Notes under the pieces: model-generated
The model's database searches: none
What the model saw: only the letters and a program-made list of their open reading frames with translations
What the model was told of the DNA's origin: nothing
Made by a program: the position numbers and the translations under genes
Shown: positions 45,301 to 53,490 of the stretch, piece after piece
Layout of the letters: each line of letters starts with the position of its first letter
Position numbering within the stretch: the first letter of the stretch is position 1
From: Pseudomonas fluorescens
GTDB lineage: Bacteria > Pseudomonadota > Gammaproteobacteria > Pseudomonadales > Pseudomonadaceae
DNA length: 64,000 nt
Assembly: GCF_005938625.1 (NCBI RefSeq)
Contig: NZ_VCNJ01000029.1
Span: 124,001 to 188,000 of the forward strand
Direction: 5' to 3'

Positions 45301-48197
45301 TCAGTTTCGATGGTTCGGTGTGGGAGTTCTTCTGGCCGCTGACGGCCGGTGTGCGCCTGGTGCTGGCACGGCCCGGCGGCCATCGGGAACCGGCGTATCT
45401 GGCGCAAGTGATTCGTCAGCAACGGATTACCGTGGTCAAGTTTGTGCCGGCGCTGTTGCAGCAGTTTGTTGAACTGCAGGAGGTCAGTGAATGCACCAGC
45501 CTCAGCGATATTTTCTGTGGTGGCGGCGAGCTCACCGCGGCGCTGGCCGCTACTGTGCGCCAGCACCTGCCGTGGGTGCGCCTGCATAACGTGTATGGCC
45601 CGACCGAAGCCACGGTCGACAGCACGGCATGGACACTGGAACCGCACATGCCGGTCCCGTCCACTGAATTGCCGATCGGCAAAGCCATCTGCAACACGCG
45701 CCTGTATGTGCTCGATGCGCATGACCAACCGGTGCCGCTGGGCGTTATTGGCCAGTTGCACATTGGCGGTATCGGCGTGGCGCGAGGGTATATGGGACTG
45801 CCGCAAATGCAGGCCGAGCGCTTTATCGAAAGTCCGTTTGTGGCGGGAGATCGCTTGTACCGCACCGGCGATCTGGTGCGTTACCGCGCTGACGGCAACC
45901 TCGAATTCCTCGGTCGCAACGACTTCCAGGTCAAGCTGCACGGCTTGCGTCTGGAACTCGGTGAAATCGAAGCACGCTTGATCCAGCACCCGCAGGTGCG
46001 CGAGGTGGTGGTACTGATGCGCGACGACCGTCTGGTCGCGTATTTCACTCTGCGCGAGGGCATTGCTGCGCCCGCTATCGACACATTGCGCGCATTCATC
46101 CTCGAGCAGTTGCCCGAGTACATGGTGCCAGGCGCGTTTGTCGCGCTCGAGGTTTTGCCGTTGAGTCCCAACGGCAAGATCGACCGGCAGGCGCTGCCGG
46201 TGCCGGGCCTGGATGCGGTGCTCAGCCGCCGCTACGAAGCACCGCAAGGCGAAGTCGAAAGCTTGCTTGCGCAGGTGTGGGGCGAGGTGTTGAAGGTCGA
46301 GCAGGTCGGCCGCCACGACAACTTTTTCGAATTGGGCGGGCATTCGTTGCTGGCGATTCGTCTGGTCAACCTGCTGCAACGTGCGGGGCAGCAGGTGACG
46401 CTGGCAGAGCTGTTCCAGCGTCCGAGTGTCGAGTCGCTGGCCGCGCTGCTCAGGCAACGCCATGCCGTGCCCGCGCAGCCGGAAGGACTGGTCGTGGTGC
46501 GACCGGGCGAGGGCGGCAATGCGCTGTTCCTGATCCATGAATTCAGCGGTCGAGACGTGTATTTCCCGGCATTGGGGATGCACATCGAGGGGCAGTTTCC
46601 GATTTACGGTTTACCCGGCGTGCCACTGGGGCAGCCGCAACTGCGCACCTTGGAGTGCATGGCCACGCGGATGGTCGGGATTATCCGCGCGGTGCAGCCG
46701 CATGGGCCGTATCGTCTGGCCGGGTGGTCGTTTGGCGGCTTGCTGGCGTACGAAGTCGCGCAGCAATTGCTCGGTCTCGATGAGGCGGTGGCGTTTGTCG
46801 GCCTGCTCGATACCTACGCGCCACATCCTGCGAGTCAGGATAAAACCCGCTGGAGCGGCGAGCATCGCGACAAGCGTCAATTGCTTGAGCACTGCCGCGC
46901 GCGTTCGCAGATGCGTGGAGAAGAAGGGCTGCCAGCGTTGGCTGAGGTCGAGCGGCTGGAGGCTGAAGTCGAACTCATCGCGTTCGATGAACTGTTCCAG
47001 CGCTGCTGCGAACAGCAATTGCCCGACCCGGAACTGGCCGCACTGACGGCGGCGCAGGCCTGGAGTTACTTCGATCGTGAGGCCGCTCATGGCCTGGCGC
47101 TGGCGCATTACCGGGTCAGCCCGGCCAGCCAGCCGGTGCACTTGTTCCGCGCGCAGGGATTGATGCCGGGGCAGGCACAGCCGAGTCCGACCCGTGGTTG
47201 GGAGAACAAGGTCGGTACAGGTTTGCTGCGCTGCATCGATGTGCCGGGGGATCACCGCAGCATGATGAAAAACCCGGATGTCCAGGCACTCGGCCAGGCC
47301 TTGAGTCAGGCGATGGCCGCTGCGCAGGCTTCGCAACCACAGGCTTATCAACCCGTGTTGACGATCCAGGGCGGGCACGCCGGGCATGCCCCGATCTTCT
47401 GCGTGCCGGGGGCGGGCGACAGTGTCACCGGGTTCATTCACTTGACCGAAGCGCTTGGCCCGGAATGGCCGATCTACGGCCTGCAACCGCGTGGCCTGGA
47501 TGGCAGCGGCGTGCCGCACAGTCAGGTGGAAGCGGCGGCGAGATGTTATCTGCAAGCCGTTGAGCAGTTGTATCCGCAAGGCCCGGTGCACCTGATCGGC
47601 CATTCGTTCGGCGGTTGGGTCGCGCATGCCATGGCCGCGCTGTTGCAGGCGGCTGGGCGGGAGGTGGCGTCGCTGACCCTGATCGACAGCGAATCCCCAG
47701 GCGGCAACGGCACAGCGGGCAAACCGTACACAACGACCGCTGCGCTGGTGCGTTTGATCGAGACGCTGCAACTGTCCAGCGGCAAGTCGTTGGGCATCGA
47801 TCCGCTGGTGTTCGCCGAGGCTGACGACACCACGCAAATGCGCCTGTTGCACGAGGGCATGGTGCGCGCCGGTGTGTTGTCTGCGCGTTCGTCAGCGCAG
47901 GCCATGCACGGCCCGGTCCGCACCTTCGCCACGGCGCTGCGCACGGTCTATCAACCACAACTGGCCTACACCGGCCCGGTGCGGCTGGCGCTGGTCGACG
48001 ACCCGACGCTGGATGCCTGGGGCAATCAGCGCGAGCAAGCGGCGATGGTCGAGGGTTGGCAACGGCAGGTTGCGGATCTGGCGGTGTGGTACGGGCCGGG
48101 CAACCACTTCACGATTCTCAAGGCGCCTAACGTCTTCAGTCTCGCGGCGTGGTGGCATGACGGCCTGAAAGTGCCGGCCGGCCAAGTGTTGTCGTGA
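30351..48197 (+). CDS. Lipopeptide NRPS C (ArfC-like): docking-(C-A-T)x5-TE-TE, modules 7-11
   Basis: 5948 aa. The GTG start overlaps the NRPS B stop by 4 bp; GGAG lies at 30339-30342. Residues 1-55 resemble a TubC-type docking domain (MNVLELLATLKAKDIQLAVT). C domains: module 7 dual C/E (HHASNEQGD, Ala where Leu/Ile is usual), module 8 LCL (HHIISDG, His1286), module 9 dual (HHLSAAQGD), modules 10 and 11 LCL (3414, 4466). Pockets by eye: A7 DAWFLGNVVK Leu, A8 DAWQFGVVDK Gln, A9 DAWFLGNVVK Leu, A10 DAMFLGCTYK Ile/Val, A11 DGWKFGVVDK Glu-like (Asp possible). T serines are 1099, 2155, 3227, 4279 and 5332. Two thioesterases end the protein: GWSFGG (Ser5460, His5635) and GHSFGG (Ser5752, His5919). 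Ser6 and Gln8 become D; 7, 9, 10 and 11 stay L. One TE is expected to cyclise the chain. Confidence 0.95.
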
Positions 48198-48213
48198 ATG
48201 TTGTTTTCAATTG

Positions 48214-48236
48214 GAGCCCGGCGTTAAGCCGGGCTC
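48214..48236 (+). terminator. Perfect hairpin without T-tract between NRPS C and macA
   Basis: gagcccggc (48214-48222) pairs with gccgggctc (48228-48236), loop gttaa: nine GC-rich base pairs starting 16 nt after the NRPS C stop. The sequence after it is caccc, not a T-run, so it may be a partial terminator/attenuator or an RNA-stability element, not a full stop. macA starts 26 bp later. Confidence 0.6.
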
Positions 48237-48262
48237 ACCCCTGAACGGACTTGTGGTCATTT

Positions 48263-49411
48263 ATGGAAAAGTCGAAGTTGCGCAAAGTCGGTATGGGTTT
48301 GGCGTTAGTGGCAGTAGCGGGATTGGCGTTCTACGCGGTGCAGGCACCGGCCGAGGCGCCGCAATACCTGACCGCGCCGGTTGAACGCAGTGATATTGAA
48401 AACGCGGTGCTGGCCACCGGGTTGCTTGAAGGCATCAAACAAGTGGACGTCGGCGCGCAAGTGTCCGGGCAATTGAAGTCGCTCAAGGTCAAGGTCGGCG
48501 ACAAGGTGAAGAAAGGGCAGTGGCTGGCGGAAATCGATCCGCTGGTATTGCAGAACACCCTGCGTCAGGCCCAGGTCGATGAGGAAAACCTCCAAGCGCA
48601 AAAGCGCGCCACGCAAGCCCAGCTCCGGCAAACCAAGGCAATCTATGAGCGCTACAAAAACCTGCAGGACGACGCGTCGATCTCGCGCCAGGATTTCGAA
48701 AACGCCGAGTCGAACTATCAGGTACAACAGGCCAATCTGATGTCGCTGGACGCGCAGATCAAAAGTGCGCACATCCAGATCGACACCGCCAAGGTGAATC
48801 TGGCGTACACGCGGATTGTCGCGCCGATCGATGGCGATGTGGTCGGCGTGGTGACACAGGAAGGGCAAACGGTGATCGCCAGTCAACTGGCGCCGGTCCT
48901 GCTGAAACTGGCGGATCTGGACACCATGACGGTGAAAGCGCAGGTGTCCGAAGCCGATGTGATTCACATTGCGCCGGGGCAGGAGGTGTATTTCACCATT
49001 CTTGGCGAGGACAAACGCTACTACGCGAAACTGCGCGGCACGGACCCGGCGCCGCAGAACTTTCTTGAAACACCGCCCGCCGGTACACCGAAGCAAAGCA
49101 GTGCGGTGTTCTACAACGCTTTGTTCGAGGTGCCGAACCCCGACCATCGTTTGCGCATTTCGATGACCGCGCAGGTGCGCATTATCCTCGACACCGCGAA
49201 GGCTGTGTTGACCGTGCCGGTGGCGGCGCTCGGCCCGCGCAATGCCGATGGCAGTTTTCCGGTACGGGTGCTCGACGCCAAGGGCCACGCGCAGTCGCGC
49301 AATGTGCAGACCGGGATCAACAACAACGTCAAAGTGCAGATCAACGACGGTCTGGCCGAAGGTGATCGCGTGGTCATCGGTGATCCGCTGACGAATGTGG
49401 CGGGGGCCTGA
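48263..49411 (+). CDS. macA: MacA-type periplasmic adaptor of the lipopeptide exporter
   Basis: 382 aa from ATG 48263 (MEKSKLRKVG). An in-frame TTG 12 bp earlier is a weaker choice because it would add MWSF before the charged N terminus. There is one N-terminal membrane helix (VGMGLALVAVAGLAFYAV), then a membrane-fusion-protein layout: a lipoyl half (VDVGAQVSGQLKSLKVKVGDKVKKGQWLAEIDP), a long alpha-hairpin coiled coil (LRQAQVDEENLQAQKRATQAQLRQ...), the second lipoyl half (TRIVAPIDGDVVGVVTQEGQTV), a beta-barrel and a membrane-proximal domain. It links MacB to the outer-membrane channel encoded at 7970-9364. ArfD/PleA-like homologues serve lipopeptide export. The stop codon is 2 bp before macB. 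Confidence 0.93.
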   Translation: MEKSKLRKVGMGLALVAVAGLAFYAVQAPAEAPQYLTAPVERSDIENAVLATGLLEGIKQVDVGAQVSGQLKSLKVKVGDKVKKGQWLAEIDPLVLQNTLRQAQVDEENLQAQKRATQAQLRQTKAIYERYKNLQDDASISRQDFENAESNYQVQQANLMSLDAQIKSAHIQIDTAKVNLAYTRIVAPIDGDVVGVVTQEGQTVIASQLAPVLLKLADLDTMTVKAQVSEADVIHIAPGQEVYFTILGEDKRYYAKLRGTDPAPQNFLETPPAGTPKQSSAVFYNALFEVPNPDHRLRISMTAQVRIILDTAKAVLTVPVAALGPRNADGSFPVRVLDAKGHAQSRNVQTGINNNVKVQINDGLAEGDRVVIGDPLTNVAGA

Positions 49412-49413
49412 GC

Positions 49414-51372
49414 ATGAGTGAGCCACTGCTACAGCTGACCGGCATCACCCGCAGTTTTACCGCCGGTGACCGCGAATTTCTCGCGCTGAAAAACATCAAC
49501 CTGACGATCAATGCCGGAGAAATGGTCGCGATCATCGGCGCCTCGGGCTCGGGCAAATCGACGCTGATGAACATCCTCGGTTGCCTTGATTACGCCACCG
49601 CCGGCAGCTACAGGATCAACGGCCAGGAAACCCGCGATCTGGACAATCAGGCCTTGGCCGAGCTGCGCCGCGACTACTTCGGCTTCATCTTCCAGCGTTA
49701 CCACTTGCTGCCGCATTTGAGCGCGATGCACAACGTCGAGATGCCGGCGATTTACGCCGGCACACCGCAGCTTCAGCGCCATGCCCGCGCCCGTGAATTG
49801 TTGGCGCGACTGGGGCTGGAAGGACACCTGACGCATCGGCCGAGTCAGCTTTCCGGCGGTCAGCAGCAACGGGTGAGTATCGCCCGGGCGTTGATGAACG
49901 GCGGCGAAGTGATCCTCGCCGACGAACCGACCGGCGCTCTCGATACGGCTAGCGGCAAGGAGGTCATGCGCATACTGCTGGAGCTGCACGCGGCGGGGCA
50001 CACAGTGATTCTGGTCACCCATGACCCGAAAGTCGCGGCCAACGCCGAGCGCATCATTGAAGTCAGTGACGGCGAAATCCTCAGCGATCGCGCCAACGAA
50101 CGCGACACCACGCACCTGCTCAGCGATGAGCCGGTGACCCCGAAAGCCGCTGCGTCGCGGCGTTTGGTCGCCAGCCTCGGGCTATTCAAAGAGGCCTTCA
50201 GCATGGCGTGGGTGGCGTTGATTTCCCATCGCATGCGCACCTTGCTGACCATGCTCGGCATCGTCATCGGCATCACTTCGGTGGTGTCGATTTCGGCGGT
50301 CGGGGAGGGCGCGAAGAACTACGTGCTCAAGGACATCGCGGCGATTGGCAGCAATACCATTGATGTCTATCCCGGCAGCAGTTACGGCGACAAACGGGCC
50401 GCCGCCATCGAAACCCTGACACCGGCCGATGTCACCGCACTGAATCAGTTGTACTACGTCGACAGCGCCACGCCGATGATTGGCCGCAGCCTGTTGCTGC
50501 GCTATCGCAATATCGATCTGGATGCGCAGGTCAACGGTGTCAGCGATCAGTACTTCAAAGTGCGCGGAATCAAGATGGCCGCCGGTATCCCGTTCAGCGA
50601 AAGCGATGCGCGGCGCCAGGCGCAGGTGGTGGTCATCGATCACAACACCCGTCAGCGTTTGTTCGGGCAGGATGTTGATCCATTGGGTCAGGTGATTTTG
50701 ATCGGCAACCTGCCGTGCACGGTGATCGGCGTGGCCGCGCAGGATAAAAGCCTGTTTGCCTCGGGCAAGACCCTCAACGTCTGGGTGCCCTACGAAACGG
50801 CGGCCGGGCGGGTGTTGGGTCAGCGTTATCTGGACAGCATCAGCGTGCGCATGAAGGACGGCCAGCCAAGCAAAGTGGTGGAAGAGCACGTTACCCAACT
50901 GTTGCTGCAACGCCACGGCACCAAGGATTTCTTCACTAACAACCTCGACAGCGTCTTGCAGACCGTGCAGAAAACCAGCCGCTCACTGGCGTTGCTGCTG
51001 TCGCTGATTGCGGTGATTTCTTTGGTGGTCGGTGGTATCGGGGTGATGAACATCATGCTGGTGTCGGTGACCGAGCGGACCCGTGAGATTGGTATTCGCA
51101 TGGCGGTGGGCGCGCGGCAGTCGGATATTCGTCAGCAGTTTCTGGTGGAGGCGGTGATGGTTTGCTTGTTGGGCGGAGCGATCGGGATTTCTCTGTCGTA
51201 TGCCATCGGGCATCTGTTTTCGGTGTTTATCAAGGAATGGGAGATGGTGTTTTCGCTGGCGTCGGTGCTGACGGCGGTGGTGTGCTCGACGTTGATCGGC
51301 ATTGTGTTTGGCTTTGTGCCGGCGCGGAATGCTTCGCGGCTTGATCCGATCGAGGCGTTGGCGCGGGATTAA
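49414..51372 (+). CDS. macB: MacB-type ABC transporter (ATPase fused to permease) for lipopeptide export
   Basis: 652 aa. The N-terminal ATPase domain has Walker A GASGSGKST (42-50), signature LSGGQQQRVSIARAL, Walker B VILADEPTGALD and H-loop VTHDP. Next come a first membrane helix (MRTLLTMLGIVIGITSVVSIS), a large periplasmic MacB_PCD domain, and three C-terminal helices of the FtsX fold with the conserved TERTREIGIRMAVGARQSDI cytoplasmic loop. This is the normal MacB length. ATP hydrolysis drives periplasmic substrate into the MacA/outer-membrane channel. In arthrofactin and putisolvin systems the equivalent pair contributes to lipopeptide secretion. It is followed by a MITE-like repeat and the convergent luxR2. 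Confidence 0.95.
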   Translation: MSEPLLQLTGITRSFTAGDREFLALKNINLTINAGEMVAIIGASGSGKSTLMNILGCLDYATAGSYRINGQETRDLDNQALAELRRDYFGFIFQRYHLLPHLSAMHNVEMPAIYAGTPQLQRHARARELLARLGLEGHLTHRPSQLSGGQQQRVSIARALMNGGEVILADEPTGALDTASGKEVMRILLELHAAGHTVILVTHDPKVAANAERIIEVSDGEILSDRANERDTTHLLSDEPVTPKAAASRRLVASLGLFKEAFSMAWVALISHRMRTLLTMLGIVIGITSVVSISAVGEGAKNYVLKDIAAIGSNTIDVYPGSSYGDKRAAAIETLTPADVTALNQLYYVDSATPMIGRSLLLRYRNIDLDAQVNGVSDQYFKVRGIKMAAGIPFSESDARRQAQVVVIDHNTRQRLFGQDVDPLGQVILIGNLPCTVIGVAAQDKSLFASGKTLNVWVPYETAAGRVLGQRYLDSISVRMKDGQPSKVVEEHVTQLLLQRHGTKDFFTNNLDSVLQTVQKTSRSLALLLSLIAVISLVVGGIGVMNIMLVSVTERTREIGIRMAVGARQSDIRQQFLVEAVMVCLLGGAIGISLSYAIGHLFSVFIKEWEMVFSLASVLTAVVCSTLIGIVFGFVPARNASRLDPIEALARD

Positions 51373-51720
51373 GGGCCGACCCTCATCAAACCTGCTGGGC
51401 ATTGCACAGGTCGTGATGTTGGGGGAATTGCCGGTGAATCAGGCATTGGAGCACGTCGCGGGATTGCCCTCACCCTAACCCTCTCCCAGAGGGAGAGGGG
51501 ACTGAACGCAGTGTTCTTTCGAGTTGCACCGACGTGGGATACCGAGTCGAACTCAGGTTTTGAACAGCACAAAGATCGGCTCTCAAGTCAAACTCAGGCT
51601 CGAACCCAACCGAGATCGGCTCCCTTTCCCCCTCGCCCCCCTTGGGGGGAGAGGGCTGGGGTGAGGGGGGGAATCTCACTGACACACCCAAAAAACCAAA
51701 ACCCTCACTATCCAGGTGTA
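51373..51720. other. Convergent intergenic region after macB (348 bp)
   Basis: No gene. It consists mainly of the MITE-like element. The nested GC-rich hairpins may end transcription from macB and from luxR2. No separate terminator with a T-tract was seen. Confidence 0.6.
51467..51667. repeat. 201-bp MITE-like element with 21-bp imperfect terminal inverted repeats
   Basis: Left end 51467-51487 (ccctcaccct..ccctctccc) and right end 51647-51667 are inverted copies, 19 of 21 identical. Each end lies in its own palindrome: ccctctccc-aga-gggagaggg at 51479-51499, and a C-run/G-run hairpin at about 51630-51660. Inside is a degenerate tandem duplication of about 40 bp (aactcagg at 51550 and 51591; agatcggctc at 51573 and 51613). 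There is no ORF of note. It sits between convergent macB and luxR2. The terminal sequence resembles a family of intergenic repeats common in P. fluorescens genomes. Confidence 0.75.
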
Positions 51721-52470
51721 TCACGCCGCACTCGACGCCAACGCCTCCAACGGCGAATACATCCAGCGCATCAACGAATGCCGCCCACTGATGCCCAGCT
51801 TGATCGCCGCCCGTTTCAGATAACTCTCCACGGTGTTGACCTTCAGCGCCAACTGCTCGGCCAGTTCCGGCGCCGTGCGACCGGCGAGCAGGCCGACGCA
51901 CACTTCGGTTTCGCGGTTCGACAGGCTCAGTCCCAGTTGCTCAAGGCGCTCGTCAAAGCGCAGGCGCAACGTTTCCAGGCCGCTGCCTTCGGCGGCCTCG
52001 GGTGGGCTTTGTGGATCAGGGCTGGCCGGTTGCAGGGCGTTGATGTGTTTTTCCACCATCGGCAGCAGCACCGGGGAGATGTCCTGCAACAGGCTGCGTT
52101 CCTGCGCGGAGAAGCGCTGCGACTCGCCGTTGCGGTACACCGAAATCACGTAGCGGTAGCCGTCCTTGCGCCGGGTCAGGTGCAGTTGCGATGCGTCCGC
52201 GCTGGTGGCGGCTGGCGGGTTCTGCAAATGATGGGCGGGCGCCGCACTGTGTTCGGAAAACACCGTTTCGGCGAGCAGGGCCGGCTCTTTCAGCGGCTCC
52301 GGCTCGCTGCGGTTCGACGCGCGGCCTACTGGTTCGACGCGCATCTGCCGGATGTGCGTGGCGTCTACCGCCAGTTGCGTCAGGATCAGGTCATGCAGCA
52401 TCCGCGGAAAGTGCCGGCTGCCGGTGCTGGCGATGACCTTGCCGATGTGGGGGAACAAGTGTGAATTCAT
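51721..52470 (-). CDS. LuxR-type regulator 2 of the lipopeptide locus
   Basis: 249 aa. The C-terminal HTH reads LSNRETEVCVGLLAGRTAPELAEQL, LKVNTVESYLKRAAIKLGISGRHSLMRW, closely matching LuxR1 (REKEVCLGLL, SSIETYLKRATAKLGVSGRHGL). The N-terminal regions also align at the start (IGKVIASTGSRHF against LGELIASTGDDHF) and around YRYVISVYRNGESQRFSAQE, so the two are paralogues. There is no AHL-binding pattern. The 3'-end luxR of Pseudomonas CLP loci (ViscBCR, MassBCR) is usually needed for full NRPS expression. It starts at ATG 52468-52470 under a leader with an Rsm-like motif. Confidence 0.9.
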   Translation of the reverse strand: MNSHLFPHIGKVIASTGSRHFPRMLHDLILTQLAVDATHIRQMRVEPVGRASNRSEPEPLKEPALLAETVFSEHSAAPAHHLQNPPAATSADASQLHLTRRKDGYRYVISVYRNGESQRFSAQERSLLQDISPVLLPMVEKHINALQPASPDPQSPPEAAEGSGLETLRLRFDERLEQLGLSLSNRETEVCVGLLAGRTAPELAEQLALKVNTVESYLKRAAIKLGISGRHSLMRWMYSPLEALASSAA

Positions 52471-52486
52471 ATGCGTGTCATCCCTG
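52471..52486 (-). promoter_or_regulatory. Rsm-binding motif in the luxR2 leader
   Basis: The minus-strand leader reads CAGGGATG (52486-52479), then ACACGCAT, then ATG. Here no other Shine-Dalgarno is visible, so AGGGA itself would be the ribosome site and Rsm binding would block it directly. Octamer and distance are identical to luxR1. Confidence 0.65.
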
Positions 52487-52506
52487 AGAGGCGTTAAGTC
52501 ATAAAC

Positions 52507-52554
52507 GTCTGCCGCACTGTCGTCGATCTCCTTGGTCGACGAAATACGGCAGAC
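52507..52554. promoter_or_regulatory. Nested inverted repeat upstream of luxR2
   Basis: Outer arms gtctgccg (52507-52514) and cggcagac (52547-52554) enclose inner arms tcgtcga (52520-52526) and tcgacga (52536-52542). One half-arm (cggcagacg) is the 9-mer shared with luxR1. It may be an operator or an RNA hairpin. The remaining 52555-52789 stretch leads to the ycaC gene; a 64-aa frame in it (52555-52749) lacks coding character. Confidence 0.5.
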
Positions 52555-52789
52555 TTGGATCCTATCCTAGTACAACGTTTGAGCGACGGTTTAATGAAGG
52601 TGTTATTAGCTAATAACCACGACTCTGCTGGCTTGGAGGTGAAAGCGCTGAGGGTCCTGTCGCTGAATTGTCCTGTTCAGGTTGACGGTGAAACGCGTTT
52701 CAACCGATTTATCCCTTTTCAATGCGTCAGTAACCTGTACACAACTTGAACGCAACAACAACTTCCAACATTGAAAAGGGACGCACGCC

Positions 52790-53422
52790 ATGACTACTCC
52801 AACCTACAACCGCCTCAACAAAGACGACGCCATCGTGCTGCTGGTCGACCACCAGACCGGCCTGATTTCTCTGGTGCAGGACTTCTCGCCAAACGAGTTC
52901 AAGAACAACGTGCTGGCCCTGGCCGATCTGGCCAAATTCTTCGAACTGCCGACCATCCTCACCACCAGTTTCGAACAAGGCCCGAACGGCCCATTGGTGC
53001 CAGAGCTGAAAGAGATGTTCCCGGATGCTCCGTACATCGCTCGTCCAGGTCAGATCAACGCCTGGGACAACGAAGACTTCGTGAAGGCAATCAAAGCCAC
53101 CGGGCGCAAGCAGATCATCATTGCCGGTGTGGTGACGGATGTCTGCGTAGCGTTCCCGACTTTGTCGGCGCTGGCGGAAGGGTTTGAGGTGTTTGTGGTG
53201 ACTGATGCGTCCGGCACCTTCAACACCACGGTGCAGCAAGCCGCGTGGAGCCGCATGACTCAGGCCGGCGCACAGATGATGAACTGGTTCTCGGTAGCGT
53301 GTGAGCTGCACCGCGACTGGCGCAACGATATCGAAGGACTGGGTAACTTGCTGTCGCAGCGCATCCCCAACTATCGCAATCTGATGAACAGCTACTCGGC
53401 GCTGACCGCTCAGCAGAAGTAA
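52790..53422 (+). CDS. ycaC: YcaC-like isochorismatase-family hydrolase
   Basis: 210 aa, collinear with E. coli YcaC over its full length. Shared blocks are AIVLLVDHQTGLISLV, FKNNVLALADLAKFFELPTILTTSFE, GPNGPLVPELKEMFPDAPYIARPGQINAWDNEDFV, GVVTDVCVAFPTLSALAEGF and WRNDIEGL. Catalytic candidates by family analogy are Asp20, Arg85 and Cys119 in the cis-peptide VVTDVCV loop. YcaC is a cytosolic, ring-stacked hydrolase whose natural substrate is not known. The gene is monocistronic with its own terminator and is divergent from luxR2. There is no evident link with the lipopeptide. Confidence 0.93.
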   Translation: MTTPTYNRLNKDDAIVLLVDHQTGLISLVQDFSPNEFKNNVLALADLAKFFELPTILTTSFEQGPNGPLVPELKEMFPDAPYIARPGQINAWDNEDFVKAIKATGRKQIIIAGVVTDVCVAFPTLSALAEGFEVFVVTDASGTFNTTVQQAAWSRMTQAGAQMMNWFSVACELHRDWRNDIEGLGNLLSQRIPNYRNLMNSYSALTAQQK

Positions 53423-53439
53423 GCCTGCGAGATACAAAC

Positions 53440-53474
53440 GAAAGCCTGCCCTGAAAAGCAGGCTTTCTGTTTTT
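53440..53474 (+). terminator. Rho-independent terminator after ycaC
   Basis: gaaagcctgc (53440-53449) pairs perfectly with gcaggctttc (53458-53467), followed by tgttttt. It separates convergent ycaC and the TonB receptor gene. Confidence 0.9.
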
Positions 53475-53490
53475 GCGATTAACGCCGACC

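Noticed and set aside
51540..51625. Spaced repeats resembling a CRISPR array.
   Set aside because: Only two degenerate ~40-bp copies inside a MITE-like element; no constant repeat/spacer pattern and no cas genes.
52555..52749. 64-aa frame between luxR2 and ycaC.
   Set aside because: No SD, no recognisable features, and it covers the divergent promoter region.
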